Below, piece after piece: positions 41,077-53,529 of a stretch of 64,000 nt of DNA. Position numbers and translations under genes: made by a program. The notes under the pieces were generated by a model. It searched no databases and was not told where the DNA came from. It saw only the letters and a program-made list of their open reading frames with translations. This stretch comes from Actinomadura fibrosa (GTDB lineage Bacteria > Actinomycetota > Actinomycetes > Streptosporangiales > Streptosporangiaceae). Numbering within the stretch: position 1 is the stretch's first letter; the number at the start of each line of letters is the position of its first letter. The stretch spans positions 1 through 64,000 of the forward strand of contig NZ_CAACUY010000019.1 in the NCBI RefSeq assembly GCF_900659615.1, written 5' to 3'.

Positions 41077-41835
41077 ATGTCCACAATTGCCCGAAGTGTG
41101 GAGCCTGCCCCGCCGGGATGCGACGGTGGCGTCGTGGCCGCGCCATCGAGGCCGGCGGGCAGGGACGGGCGAGCCGCCGCCCACCGGCTGCTGATCGCCG
41201 AGGACGACCGCGACCTGGCGGAGCTGCTCGCCGGCCTGTTCGCCGAGCAGGGGTACGCGGTCGACCTGGCCTTCGACGGCCAGCGCGCCCTGCACCTGGC
41301 GCTCGGCCGCCGGCACGACGCGATGATCGTCGACCGGGGGCTGCCGGACGGCGACGGCGTCGAGCTCGTGCGCCGGCTGCGCCGCCGGGCCGTCACCGTG
41401 CCCGTGCTCGTCCTCAGCGCCCGCAGCGCCGTCGCCGACCGGGTCGCCGGGCTGGACGCGGGCGCCGAGGACTACGTCGTCAAGCCGTTCGAGATCGACG
41501 AGCTGATGGCGCGGGTCCGGGCGCTGCACCGCCGGCACCTCGACCACGCCGGGCTGCTCCCGCTCGGCGCGGGCTGGTTCGACGCCGAGTCCCGCGTCGT
41601 CGAGCTGCCGTCCGGCGAGCGGATCCCGCTGTCGGAGCGGGAGGGCCGGCTGCTGCGCGCCCTCGCCTGCCGCCCGCGGCACGTGCACACCCGCGACGCG
41701 CTGCGGCAGGGCGTCTTCGACGGCGCCCGGACCGAGTCGATCGTCGACACCTACGTCTACTACCTGCGCAGCAAGCTGGGGCAGAACGTCGTCCGGACGG
41801 TCCGCGGCGTCGGCTACCGCGTCGGCGAACTGTAG
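41077..41835 (+). CDS. Orphan OmpR-family response regulator
   Basis: A 252-residue regulator. An N-terminal tail of ~35 residues precedes a receiver (LLIAEDDRDLAELLAGLF; phospho-acceptor Asp in AMIVDRGLPDGDGVE; Ser/Thr at LVLSARSA; Lys in EDYVVKPF) and a winged helix (IVDTYVYYLRSKLG, TVRGVGYRVG). No histidine kinase gene lies next to it. It starts 9 bases after the antiporter stop, so it is probably in the same operon and may control ion homeostasis or the cluster itself. Confidence 0.92.
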   Translation: MSTIARSVEPAPPGCDGGVVAAPSRPAGRDGRAAAHRLLIAEDDRDLAELLAGLFAEQGYAVDLAFDGQRALHLALGRRHDAMIVDRGLPDGDGVELVRRLRRRAVTVPVLVLSARSAVADRVAGLDAGAEDYVVKPFEIDELMARVRALHRRHLDHAGLLPLGAGWFDAESRVVELPSGERIPLSEREGRLLRALACRPRHVHTRDALRQGVFDGARTESIVDTYVYYLRSKLGQNVVRTVRGVGYRVGEL

Positions 41836-41851
41836 CGGGGCCCGGCCCGCC

Positions 41852-42064
41852 TCAGGAGGACGGCCGCCTGATCGCCCAGAGGACCATGAGGGCGAGGCCG
41901 GGGCCGAGGAGCACCCCGGCCACCACCTCGCCCGGCGCCTTCCACCAGAGCACCTGGCAGAGCAGGAGCGGCACGCCGGCCGCGACGGCGGCGGCGCCCG
42001 CCACCGGGACCCCGCGGGGCGGGAGGGAACGCCATCGGACGCGCAGCCGCGACATGCCGGTCAT
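41852..42064 (-). CDS. Small membrane protein of unknown function
   Basis: Up to 70 residues with two predicted membrane helices (VAGAAAVAAGVPLLLCQVLWW and VVAGVLLGPGLALMVLWAI) and an Arg-rich cytoplasmic start. ATG 42064 or ATG 42055 could begin it; GGGAG lies 10 bases before the latter. It is convergent with the response-regulator gene. No family is recognised. Confidence 0.6.
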   Translation of the reverse strand: MTGMSRLRVRWRSLPPRGVPVAGAAAVAAGVPLLLCQVLWWKAPGEVVAGVLLGPGLALMVLWAIRRPSS

Positions 42065-42103
42065 GCTCCCAGTATGCCGCCGGACGGGCCGCCGTCACGG
42101 GCG

Positions 42104-42149
42104 CTCGGCGCGACCGTCCAGACCGCCGTCCGGGGCCGTTCGCGCCGAG
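42104..42149. other. Long-looped inverted repeat in a divergent gap
   Basis: CTCGGCGCGA (42104-42113) and TCGCGCCGAG (42140-42149) are perfect complements 26 bases apart, between the small membrane protein and the NAGPA-domain gene. It could be an operator pair or a hairpin. Confidence 0.4.
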
Positions 42150-42219
42150 TCCGCCGCCGCGTCACCGTTCCGCGCCATGATCAACAGGTCGGTGTGAGCG
42201 CTGAGGAAGGCGGTGCCCC

Positions 42220-43548
42220 ATGGTGAAGCGGTTCGCGGCCGCGATGGCGGCGGGTTCGGTCGCCCTGGTCTGCGGTGTGGTCCCGGCCGCCGCCGACGGT
42301 CCCGGCGGCGCGCCGCCGGTGGGAGCCGCGGCGACGCCGCCGCCGGACACCGACGGCGCCGGGTCTGGAGAGCGGCCAGACGCGCGCGCCGCTGCGACGC
42401 CCGCCGCCCCCGAGGCGGCCGGGAGCCCGACCGTCACGGCCACGACCCGGCTGGCGCCCGGCGTCCTGCTGAAGGCGTTCGCGACGTCCGGGACGGGCGG
42501 TGCGGTGACCGGCGGCCTCGTCGACGTCGACCTGCGCAGCCCCGGGACCCGCGTCGGCCTGCTGCGCCCGCCCGCCGTCGCCGCGCGCCGGACGGTCAGC
42601 GCGATGGCGGACGACCGGCACGCCATCGCCGGGATCAACGGCGACTTCTTCAACATCAGCGAGACCCACCCGGGCGTCCCGCCAACCGGCGCGCCGTCCG
42701 GGCCCGAGGTGGACGGCGGGCGCCCGCTGAAGGCCGCCGTGCCCGACGGGCAGCGGTTCGGCCCGGCGCTGCCGCCCGGCACGTCCGCCGAGGACGTCAT
42801 CGGGGTCGGCGCGGACGGCCGGGGGCACGTCGCCCGCCTGCGCCTGACCGGCACGATCAGCGCGGGGCGGACCTCCCTCCCGCTGCGCGGGCTCAACCAG
42901 TACGCGATCCCGGTCGGCGGCGCGGGCGCCTTCACCCGCGCATGGGGCGCGGTGTCGCGGCTGCGCGCGGTGTGCGGCACCGACACGCGGCGCGCCGACC
43001 CGTGCGACACCGACGTGGCGGAGGTGACCGTGCGGCGCGGCGCGGTCGTCAAGGTCGCGGACACGGTCGGCGCGGGCGCGATCCCGAAGGACACCACGGT
43101 CCTGGTCGGGCGCGGGCAGGCCGCGGGCACGCTGCGCGCGTTTCGGGCGGGGCAGCGCGTGAAGATCCGCTACGCGTTCACCGGGCCGGAGCGGCTGCGG
43201 TTCGCGATCGGCGGCTTCCCGATCCTCCGCGACGGCGCGCCGCTGACCGGCCTGGACCCGCTCGGCCCGGCCCCGCGGAGCGCCGCGGGCGTCAGCCGCG
43301 ACGGCCGCCACCTGTACCTCGTCGTGGTCGACGGGCGGTCCCCGCGCAGCGCCGGGCTGACCGTCGCCGAACTGGCCGGGCTGCTCGACCGGCTCGGCGC
43401 GGGCGCCGCGGTCAACCTCGACGGCGGCGGCTCGTCGGCCCTGGTGGCGCGGGGGCCGGGCGAGACCGCCGCGACCGTCCGCAACGTCCCGTCGGACGGC
43501 GCCGAACGCGCCGTCGCCAACGGCATCGGGGTCCTCCCCGCCCCGTGA
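42220..43548 (+). CDS. Secreted phosphodiester glycosidase-domain (NAGPA) protein
   Basis: A 442-residue exported protein. A signal peptide (VKRFAAAMAAGSVALVCGVVPAAA) and a Pro/Ala/Asp-rich linker precede a NAGPA/DUF2233 domain: RRTVSAMADDRHAIAGINGDFFNI, an inserted region with two cysteines (VCGTDTRRADPCDTD), AIGGFPILRDG, LVVVDGRSPRSAGLTVAELAGLL and the hallmark AVNLDGGGSSALV. In animals the domain removes N-acetylglucosamine from phosphodiesters; bacterial members probably trim wall or exopolymer phosphodiesters. GAGGAAGGCGG lies before ATG 42220. It is convergent with the uridine kinase-like gene at 7 bases. Confidence 0.9.
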   Translation: MVKRFAAAMAAGSVALVCGVVPAAADGPGGAPPVGAAATPPPDTDGAGSGERPDARAAATPAAPEAAGSPTVTATTRLAPGVLLKAFATSGTGGAVTGGLVDVDLRSPGTRVGLLRPPAVAARRTVSAMADDRHAIAGINGDFFNISETHPGVPPTGAPSGPEVDGGRPLKAAVPDGQRFGPALPPGTSAEDVIGVGADGRGHVARLRLTGTISAGRTSLPLRGLNQYAIPVGGAGAFTRAWGAVSRLRAVCGTDTRRADPCDTDVAEVTVRRGAVVKVADTVGAGAIPKDTTVLVGRGQAAGTLRAFRAGQRVKIRYAFTGPERLRFAIGGFPILRDGAPLTGLDPLGPAPRSAAGVSRDGRHLYLVVVDGRSPRSAGLTVAELAGLLDRLGAGAAVNLDGGGSSALVARGPGETAATVRNVPSDGAERAVANGIGVLPAP

Positions 43549-43555
43549 TCGGGGT

Positions 43556-44185
43556 TCAGGTGCCGGTGGCCAGGGCCGGGTGGCGCGGGTCGTCCACCTT
43601 GACCGTGACGTCGGCGGCCTGGAGCGGCCGGGACTCCGCGTCGTAGCGCGCGTAGGCGGGCAGCGTCCACGCCTCGTCCTCCGGCGTGCGGCGGGCGAGG
43701 GCGGGCGCCGACAGCGACAGGTGGACGGTCAGGTCGAGCGGCAGCCCCCGGCCGAGCAGCAGCGCCCCGTCCAGCAGCAGCACGCCGCCCGCCGGGACGG
43801 TCTCGTACCGCGCCCGCGTGGCCCGGTCGCGGACGGGATCCCACAGGCTGGGCAGCACCTTCCCGGTGCCGCCCGGCTCCAGCGGTGCGAGCACCTCCCG
43901 GACGAGCCCGCCCTCGTCCAGCCAGTGGTCGTGGAACACGTCCGGGTCGCGGCGCCCGAACTCGAACCGCAGCGACGCCGGGCGCAGGAAGTCGCGCGCC
44001 GACACCCGCAGGACGGCCCGGCCCCGGAGCCGCACGGGCCCGGCGAGCGCGTCGGCGAGCCGCCCCGGCTCCGCCGCCGGAGCGCCGTCGACCGCGACAC
44101 GCAGCCACCGGTCACGGGGCTCCGCCGCGATCCGGTCGGCCAACTCCTCCACCAGGAGATCGGGCGAAATCGGACGCACGAGCAT
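43556..44185 (-). CDS. Uridine kinase-like protein with altered P-loop
   Basis: A 209-residue protein of the actinobacterial uridine kinase-like family. RWLRVAVDGAPAAEPGRLADAL occupies the P-loop position but lacks the G-x4-GK[ST] lysine. SARDFLRPASLRFEFGRRDPDVFHDHWLDE, GGVLLLDGALLLGRGLPLDL and RRTPEDEAWTLPAYARYDAE are typical. Kinase activity is uncertain because the Walker lysine is missing; this is a property of the subfamily as far as I recall. The start is ATG 44185 after GGATGGGGGG. The gap to 44375 has two diverged copies of a cgtggcgcggg motif and no gene. Confidence 0.8.
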   Translation of the reverse strand: MLVRPISPDLLVEELADRIAAEPRDRWLRVAVDGAPAAEPGRLADALAGPVRLRGRAVLRVSARDFLRPASLRFEFGRRDPDVFHDHWLDEGGLVREVLAPLEPGGTGKVLPSLWDPVRDRATRARYETVPAGGVLLLDGALLLGRGLPLDLTVHLSLSAPALARRTPEDEAWTLPAYARYDAESRPLQAADVTVKVDDPRHPALATGT

Positions 44186-44375
44186 CCCCCCATCCAACAA
44201 CACGCCAGCACGTGTGATCCCAGGCGCCGTCCCCAACGGCGCGGACGGCCGAGACCGCAACGCGCATGTCCTCAGCCGCCGCCTAGCGTGGCGCGGGCGG
44301 CCGAGGCTGCGGCGCGCGGGTCGTCAGCGCCGCTTCAGCGTGGCGCGGGTGGTCAACATGGCTATGCGCGTGGCC

Positions 44376-45887
44376 TCAACTGCCGCCTAGGACTGCTTGG
44401 GCGGCGTTGTGGCCGGGGATTCCGCTTACGCCGCCGCCTCGGCGGGCTGCCGCGCCACACAGCAGGATCCGCGGGTGCTCGGTCTCGACGCCCCAGCGGC
44501 CGCGGTCGGCGGGGTCCTCGGCGTAGGGCCAGGAGAGGTCGCGGTGGAAGATGTGCCCGCCCGGCAGGCCCGCCTCGGCCTCCAGGTCTACGGGGGTCTT
44601 CGCCTCCAGGCAGGGCGTGCCGTCCGGGGCGCGCAGGAGGCAGTCCTCGATGGGCTCGGCGAGGACGGCGTCGAACGAGGCCAGCGTCGCGCGGAGCGCC
44701 TCCGCCCGCGCGCGGTCCGGATCCGCGCGGAAGAGGCGGGCCGGCATGTGCAGCCCGAACAGCGTCAGCGTGTGCGCGCCCGCCGCCCGCAGGTCCGGGC
44801 CGAGGATCGAGGGGTCGGTCAATGAGTGGCAGTACACCTCCGCAGGGGGCAGCGCAGGGATACGCCCGGCGGACGCCTCCGCGTAGGCCCTCGCGAGCTG
44901 CGCGCGTCCCTCGTTGATGTGGAACGTGCCGCCGAACGCCTCCTCGGGACGCACGGACGCGTCGCGGAGCCGCGGCAGCCGCGCCAGCACCATGTTGACC
45001 TTGAGCTGGGAACCCTCGGGCGGCTCGCCACCGCTCAGCGCGGTCGGCGGCAGGTTGACGAGGACCCGGCCCGCCGTCACCGCGTGCTCCTTGCCGTCCG
45101 CGTCGCGGAAGGCCACCTCGCCGGACGGGTCCACCGCCAGCACCTCCATCCCGGTGCGCAGCTCGGCCCCGGCGGCGCGGGCGGCGCTAGCGAGGGCGGC
45201 CGTGACCGCGCCCATCCCGCCGACGGGCACGTTCCAGTCCCCGGTCCCGTCGCCGATGACGTGGTAGAGCAGGCACCGGTTGGCGAGCAGCGAGGCGTCC
45301 GACGGGTCGGCGAACGTCCCGATCAGCGCGTCGGTCAGCACGACCCCGCGGACGGTGTCGTCGCCGAACCGCTCGTCGACCGCCTCGCCGACCGGGCGCT
45401 CGAACAGCTCCCGCCACGCCTCCGCGTCGTCCACCGCGCGGCGCAGGTCCGCGCGATCCGGCAGCGGCTCCAGCAGCGTGGGGGCGACCCGCTCGGCGAC
45501 GCGTCCGGTCAGGCCGTAGAAGCGCCGCCACGCCGCGAAGTCGGCGTCCCCGCCTGTGACGGCCCTGAAGGACGCGGCCGTCCGCGCGCCGTCAGCGCCG
45601 TCCACGAGCAGGCCGCCGCCGCCCACGGGGGTGTAGGAGGCGAACCGGCGGCGCCGCAGTTCCACCGGCAGCCCGAGGTCCCGGACGATCCGCCCCGGCA
45701 GCAGGCTGACCAGGTAGGAGTATCGCGACAGCCGCGCGTCCACGCCCGGGAACACCCGCGCGGACACCGCCAGCCCGCCGAGGTGGCCGAGCCGCTCCAG
45801 CACCAGCACCCGGCGGCCCGCGCGGGCCAGGTACGCGGCGGCGACGAGCCCGTTGTGCCCGCCGCCCGCGATCACGACGTCGTACAT
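44376..45887 (-). CDS. Phytoene desaturase-like FAD oxidoreductase (PYROXD2-like)
   Basis: A 503-residue flavoprotein of the CrtI/PYROXD2 group. The dinucleotide fold VVIAGGGHNGLVAAAYLARAG with VLVLERLGHLGG is at the N-terminus; GGMGAVTAALASAARAAGAEL is the conserved central motif, and the C-terminal FAD loop reads ILLCGAAARRGGGVSGIPGHNAA. The usual substrates are polyenes or carotenoids, but PYROXD2-like members have unknown substrates and no carotenoid gene is near. It starts at ATG 45887 and follows the two glycosidase genes by 30 bases on the same strand. Confidence 0.9.
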   Translation of the reverse strand: MYDVVIAGGGHNGLVAAAYLARAGRRVLVLERLGHLGGLAVSARVFPGVDARLSRYSYLVSLLPGRIVRDLGLPVELRRRRFASYTPVGGGGLLVDGADGARTAASFRAVTGGDADFAAWRRFYGLTGRVAERVAPTLLEPLPDRADLRRAVDDAEAWRELFERPVGEAVDERFGDDTVRGVVLTDALIGTFADPSDASLLANRCLLYHVIGDGTGDWNVPVGGMGAVTAALASAARAAGAELRTGMEVLAVDPSGEVAFRDADGKEHAVTAGRVLVNLPPTALSGGEPPEGSQLKVNMVLARLPRLRDASVRPEEAFGGTFHINEGRAQLARAYAEASAGRIPALPPAEVYCHSLTDPSILGPDLRAAGAHTLTLFGLHMPARLFRADPDRARAEALRATLASFDAVLAEPIEDCLLRAPDGTPCLEAKTPVDLEAEAGLPGGHIFHRDLSWPYAEDPADRGRWGVETEHPRILLCGAAARRGGGVSGIPGHNAAQAVLGGS

Positions 45888-45917
45888 GATCCCAGCGAAG
45901 CACAGCCCGGCCCGCGA

Positions 45918-47407
45918 TCACACCGCGCAGGCCAGCAGGTGCGTCCCCCAGGGACCGAGCTCGACGTACAGGCCGGGGTCGCGCAGCTCGTCCCCGTCCC
46001 GCTCGTAGACCGCGCCGCTCAGCAGGTCGCGCAGCGTCCACGCGCGGCCGCGCAGATCGTCCCAGGGCAGCGGTATCCGTGCATGGGCGGGACGGTCCGT
46101 GAGGTTGACCACCGCGACGTGCCGCGCCTCGGCGGACGTGCGGCACATGGCCACGAGGCCGAGGTAGGACGGGTCGTCCGGCCATCCCGAGCAGTCGAGC
46201 AGGCTCCAGTCGCCTTCGCGGAGCCGCCCGTCCCGCACCGCGGCCAGCAGCCGGTGGTGGAACTCCCGCGCCGCCTCGTCGGGCGGCTCATCCGGGCGGC
46301 GGGCGAGGAACACCGGAACCCGCACCCGCCGCCCCTCGAACTGGCCCTCGTGCCACAGGACGGCCCCGGGCAGCACCGCCGCCAGCACCGCCGCGGCGCG
46401 CTCCCGGGCCGGTCCCAGCGCCGCCGCGGCGCGCGGCTCGTCGTGGTTCTCCAGGAAGCGCACCAGCCCGCGCTGGTAGTCGACGCCGGCGCGCAGGTGG
46501 TCGCGGACCGCCCCGGCGTCCCCGCCGGTGATCCGGTCGTACAGCCGCTTGTCGTAGCAGAGGTCGAACCCCTGCCGCTGCAAGGCCCACTCCCGGTCCC
46601 AGTACGCCTCCGCCATGAACGTCATGTCCGGATGCCGGTCGCGGACGCGTTCGAGGACCTCCGGCCAGAACTCGGCGGCGGGAGGCGGCCCGGCGCGCGG
46701 GCCCCACGTCCGGGCGAACACGTCGTTCATCATCAGCATCGCCATGTCGCAGCGCACGCCGTCGCACCGGTCGCCGATGGACGCCAGCGCCTCCGCGGTC
46801 GCGGCGCGTGCCTCCGGGGCGAACGCGTCGAGCTGGACGACGTCCGGCCACGGCGGGAAGAACGGGTCCCGGCCGCGCGCGTAGATGCGGCCGTCGACCT
46901 GGATGAACGCGGCGGGATCGGCCGCCAGGTCCGCTTCGGTGCCCTGGACGAAGCAGTCCGGCCGGTCCGCCAGCCAGGGGTGGTCCGGGGCGACGTGGTT
47001 CGGGACGTAGTCGAGGTACAGACCGAGGCCGCGCCGGTCCAGCTCGGCGCGGGCCGCGGCGAGCCCCTCCTCGCCGCCGAGGCGTTCGTCGGCGACGTAG
47101 TCGCGGACGCAGTACGGCGATCCCGCGATGTCGGCGTCGGCGACGTCCGGCAGCGCCTCCCGGAAGGACGCGAGGAGCCCCGCGTTCGCGAGCGCGATGG
47201 CGCGCCCGGCGGGACTCCGCCGCCAGACGCCCATCAGCCACACGACGTCGGTGCCGGGGACGGCCAGCTCGTCCCACGCCTCCTTGGGGACGTCCTGCAA
47301 GCCCGCCCCGCGGCCGTGCCGCCGCTCGACCTCGCCCAGCCACACCAGCGTGTTGACCTCGTAGACGACGGGTTCGCGCTGGACCCGCCGTGCGCTCGCG
47401 GGGGAGG

Positions 47408-47411
<4 letters not shown>
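45918..47411 (-). CDS. GH13 alpha-amylase-family glycosidase, intracellular
   Basis: A 497-residue GH13 enzyme with no signal peptide. Barrel motifs are DYVPNH (134-139), nucleophile D222 in GVRCDMAM, acid/base E268 in FMAEAYWD and D324 in ENHDEPRA. The C-terminal domain resembles that of maltogenic or sugar-nucleotide-type transglycosidases. The substrate is probably a short alpha-glucoside. Its ATG 47411 overlaps the stop of the GH63-type gene by ATGA, so both products are made together and may act in sequence on the same oligosaccharide. Confidence 0.9.
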
Positions 47412-50083
<2,672 letters not shown>

Positions 50084-50179
50084 GTCGGCAGTGTCCGCCC
50101 GCCGTCCGTGCCCGGCACCGCCCGCGGCGGGTGACATCTGACCGGTCGTGGACGGGCCGCGCCCGCCGGCCACCACCCG

Positions 50180-50782
50180 TCACATGCGCAGGCCCGTGTT
50201 CCCGTAGCGCTCGATGAGGGCCCGGACGGGCACGGTCAGGGGACGGCCGAGCGCCTCGGACGGGGTCAGCCACGCGGGCCGCCGCCCCTCCTCCAGCACC
50301 TGGACGGTGGTGCCCGCGGGGACGTCCACGACGTAGGTGTGCCAGCGGTGCGCGTCCGAGCCGCGCCAGCACGAGTCACCGGGCATCTCGTCCACGCCGA
50401 CCAGGACGAGGTCCGCCTCGTCCACCAGGAGGCCGACCTCCTCGCCCAGCTCGCGCCGCGCCGCGTGCCGCGGATCCTCACCGGCGTCGATGTGCCCGGC
50501 CGGGACCGTCCACCGGAGCGGGAAGTAGACCCGCTCGAAGAGCAGGAACCGGCCGTCGGCGCGGCGGACGAACACCCCGGCGGTCGCGTGCCAGTACTCG
50601 CCCGTGCCGTCGACCCACCAGGTCAGCGCCGGATCGACGGCGAGCGTCCGCGGGTACTCCTCGCCGCACGTCGCGCAGCGGAACCCGGCCGCGCCGTCCA
50701 CGGCGGTGACCGTCTCCGCGCGGCACCCCCAGCAGTACTGATGGCGCCGCCCGTCGCCGGGGACCTCGACGTCCAGCTTCAC
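50180..50782 (-). CDS. Nudix hydrolase with N-terminal zinc ribbon
   Basis: A 200-residue hydrolase of nucleoside-diphosphate-X compounds. A zinc ribbon (CWGC and CATC) starts it, as in NudC-type proteins, and the Nudix box GHIDAGEDPRHAARRELGEEVGL is complete including the REx2EE metal residues. Substrates could be NAD, NADH or capped RNA by analogy to NudC, but this is inference. ATG 50782 overlaps the stop of the GNAT gene (ATGA). Confidence 0.9.
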   Translation of the reverse strand: MKLDVEVPGDGRRHQYCWGCRAETVTAVDGAAGFRCATCGEEYPRTLAVDPALTWWVDGTGEYWHATAGVFVRRADGRFLLFERVYFPLRWTVPAGHIDAGEDPRHAARRELGEEVGLLVDEADLVLVGVDEMPGDSCWRGSDAHRWHTYVVDVPAGTTVQVLEEGRRPAWLTPSEALGRPLTVPVRALIERYGNTGLRM

Positions 50783-51561
50783 GGCCGCTCCGCGACGGAT
50801 GGCCGGACGCGGTAGTGGTAGCCGTGCGAGAGGGTGAAGCCCGCCCGCTCGTACAGCGTGCGCGCCGCGCCGTTCCCCGCCTCGACCTGCAAGTACAGCC
50901 GGTCCGCGCCCTGGGCCGCCGCCCAGCGGGCCCCGGCCGCCAGGACCGCGGTCGCGATGCCCCGGCGCCGGAGGTCGGGACGCGTCGCCATGCAGAAGAC
51001 CCCGGCCCAGCCCGTGTCGGCGACGAACAGCCCCATCCCGGCGGGACGTCCCGCGTCGTGGACGGCCAGCACCACGGCGGGCGGGACGATCCGCTCGATG
51101 ACCCCGATGCCGTCGGCGGGCACGCCCAGCTCACCGAACAGGCTCGGCCACCGGGTGCGGTCATCGGCCTCCGCGACGACGACGCCGGCCGCCCCGCCGC
51201 CGGGCGCGGCCGTACCGATCACGTCGGCGGCGGCAGCGGTCAGGACCAGGGTCGCGGCCTGCGCGGCGTACCCGCGCGCCGCGAGCGCGGCGTCCAGCGC
51301 CCGGTACCGATCGGCGGGGCTGACCTGGACGCGGGCGGGCCGTCCGCGCTCCGCGTAGAAGGACTCGACCTCCTCGACGTCCGGCACGGCGTCGTCGGAC
51401 AGGGGCAAAGCCGAGTTCGAGCGCTTGCGGTCCACACCGGGGGAGTGGCGCAGGAGCCAGCCGCCACGCTCCTCGGCGGTCTCGGCGGGCCAGGCCCGCA
51501 CGGCGCGCGACTCGACCTCGAAGGCGTCCGCGGTCGCGAGTCCGGTCCTGGGCCCGGTCAC
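50779..51561 (-). CDS. GNAT-family N-acetyltransferase
   Basis: A 260-residue acetyltransferase. The acetyl-CoA site CMATRPDLRRRGIATAVLAAGARWA and the following LYLQVEAGNGAARTLYERAGF are textbook GNAT. The N-terminal half (ESRAVRAWPAETAEERGGWLL, RKRSNSALPL) is a degenerate second GNAT fold common in actinomycetes. The acceptor is unknown. The start is GTG 51561; it sits 9 bases after the permease stop and is coupled to the Nudix gene. Confidence 0.9.
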   Translation of the reverse strand: MTGPRTGLATADAFEVESRAVRAWPAETAEERGGWLLRHSPGVDRKRSNSALPLSDDAVPDVEEVESFYAERGRPARVQVSPADRYRALDAALAARGYAAQAATLVLTAAAADVIGTAAPGGGAAGVVVAEADDRTRWPSLFGELGVPADGIGVIERIVPPAVVLAVHDAGRPAGMGLFVADTGWAGVFCMATRPDLRRRGIATAVLAAGARWAAAQGADRLYLQVEAGNGAARTLYERAGFTLSHGYHYRVRPSVAERP

Positions 51562-51570
51562 CGGCGCGCC

Positions 51571-53487
51571 TCAGCCGACGTGCACGAGCGGGCGGCGCTC
51601 GGCGTCCGGTTCAGCCTGGCGCAGGATCTCCCGCGTCAGCGGCGGGATGTCGCCGCCGCCGAACACCAGGTAGCGCAGCAGCGCCCCGATGGGGTTGCCC
51701 TCGGCCCAGTGGAAGTAGACGTGCGGCTGCTCGGCGGTCTCGTCCCGGATCTGGAGCAGGATCGCCGCGATCGCGTTGGCGATGCTCGGGCTCTCCGTCC
51801 GCAGGACCCGGTACCCGTGCCGCTCCTCGCCCCGCACCCGCAGCGTGGACGTGAACTCCGAGGCGTCCGACACCGTCACCTCAAGGAAGACCAGGCCCTC
51901 GTCCTTGCGCAGCCGGTGCAGCTCCCACGCCTCCTCGGCCTTGTCGTCGTACTCCCGCCGGTCGCGGGCGTCGGGCTCGTTGGCGATGATGTGGAGGCCG
52001 CCGTCCCGCCGGAGGAAGCGCCGGGCCGCGTCGTCGAACTCGACGCCGGTCACGCGCAGCTCGGTCGAGCGCGTCGCCCGGGAGACCAGCGACGTCACCA
52101 CGATCGCCACGCAGAACAGCACCGCGATCACCAGGCCGTCCGGGCGCTCGATGATGTTGGCCGCCGTCGCGTACACCAGGATCGCCGAGACGACCCCGAA
52201 CCCGATCCCGGCCCGCCGCCGGCCCCGCTTGAACGCCGCCAGCGTCGCCGCGACCGCCGCCGAGAGGATCAGCGCCAGTACCCCGGTCGCGTACGCGCCG
52301 CCCTGCGCCTCGACCTCCGCGCCGAACAGCAGCGTGATCCCGAACGAGATCAGCGTGAAGATCAGCACCATCGGGCGGGTGGCGCGCGTCCAGTCCGGCG
52401 CCATCCCGTAGCGGGGCAGGTACCGCGGCACGATGTTGATCAGGCCCGCCATCGCCGACGCGCCCGCGAACCACAGGATCAGGACGGTGCTGAGGTCGTA
52501 GGCGGTGCCGAACCAGTCCCCGAGGTACTTGTGCGCCAGGTACGCGAGCGCCCGCCCGTTCGCCTGCCCGCCGTCCTCGAACTCCTTCTCCGGGATCAGC
52601 ACGGTCGTCGCGAAGCTGGAGGTGATCAGGAAGACGCTCATGATGGCCGCCGCCGTGGTCAGCAGCTTGCGGGCGCCCCGGATCCGCTCCTCCAGCCCGC
52701 CTTTCACGAGCGGCATGACGGCGACGCCCGTCTCGAAGCCCGACAGCCCGAGCGCGAGCTTCGGCATCACCAGCAGCGACACCGCGATCATGGCGAGCGG
52801 GCTGGAGTGCTCGTCGCGCAGCAGGTTCGACCAGTCCGTGACCAGGTCCGGATCGCCGATCACCTTGGCGAGCGCCGTCCCGACGACCACCACGTTCAGC
52901 GTCAGGTACACCGCCACCAGCACGACCGCGATCGAGATCGCCTCGCTGAACCCCACCAGGAAGACGGCGCCGAGCGCGGCGATCAGCACCAGCGTCACCG
53001 GGATCTGCCAGCCGGCCAGCGCGTCCGGGACGAACGGGTTGTGCAGCAGGTGCGCGCTCGCGTCCGCCGCCGACAGCGTGATCGTCACGATGAACGCGGT
53101 CGCGACGAAGCCGAGCAGGAACAGCACCAGCAGCTTGCCCCGCCAGCCGGGCAGCAGCCGCTCCAGCATCGACAGCGACCCGAGCCCGTACGGGCTCTGC
53201 CCCGCCACCGACCGGTACACCGGCAGCGCGCCGAACAGCGTCAGCGCCACCAGCAGGAGCGTCGCGATCGGGCTGAGCGCGCCCGCCGCGAGCGCCGCGA
53301 TCCCGGGCTGGTAGCCCAGGGTCGAGAAGTAGTCGACCCCGGTGAGGCACATCACCTGCCACCAGCGGTGCTGCTTCTCCGGCGCGTCCTCATGGTGCGG
53401 CCCGTGCTTCTGCCCGGGCCGGTGCAGGCCTTCGAGCAGCCACCGCCGCACCGCCGGCCCCTCGGCCGGCCCAGCCGACGTGCTCAC
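51571..53487 (-). CDS. APC-superfamily amino-acid permease-like transporter
   Basis: A 638-residue membrane protein. About 12 helices begin with [26 protein letters not shown], the substrate-binding unwound helix of APC transporters, and include [17 protein letters not shown] ~170-residue cytoplasmic C-terminal domain follows ([55 protein letters not shown]), which may be regulatory. The transported solute is unknown. GTG 53487 is chosen; in-frame codons before it lack membrane or family features. It lies 42 bases after the dehalogenase stop on the same strand. Confidence 0.9.
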   Translation of the reverse strand: MSTSAGPAEGPAVRRWLLEGLHRPGQKHGPHHEDAPEKQHRWWQVMCLTGVDYFSTLGYQPGIAALAAGALSPIATLLLVALTLFGALPVYRSVAGQSPYGLGSLSMLERLLPGWRGKLLVLFLLGFVATAFIVTITLSAADASAHLLHNPFVPDALAGWQIPVTLVLIAALGAVFLVGFSEAISIAVVLVAVYLTLNVVVVGTALAKVIGDPDLVTDWSNLLRDEHSSPLAMIAVSLLVMPKLALGLSGFETGVAVMPLVKGGLEERIRGARKLLTTAAAIMSVFLITSSFATTVLIPEKEFEDGGQANGRALAYLAHKYLGDWFGTAYDLSTVLILWFAGASAMAGLINIVPRYLPRYGMAPDWTRATRPMVLIFTLISFGITLLFGAEVEAQGGAYATGVLALILSAAVAATLAAFKRGRRRAGIGFGVVSAILVYATAANIIERPDGLVIAVLFCVAIVVTSLVSRATRSTELRVTGVEFDDAARRFLRRDGGLHIIANEPDARDRREYDDKAEEAWELHRLRKDEGLVFLEVTVSDASEFTSTLRVRGEERHGYRVLRTESPSIANAIAAILLQIRDETAEQPHVYFHWAEGNPIGALLRYLVFGGGDIPPLTREILRQAEPDAERRPLVHVG

Positions 53488-53529
53488 GCCGTCACCCCGT
53501 CTTCCTCCCCGCCGAACGATCAGCACACC

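Noticed and set aside
43556-44260. Longer start for the uridine kinase-like gene at 44260
   Set aside because: Residues before ATG 44185 are not family-like and that ATG has a G-rich ribosome site.
44270-44375. Two copies of a cgtggcgcggg motif as a functional repeat
   Set aside because: Only two diverged copies in a short gap; not distinguishable from chance in such GC-rich DNA.
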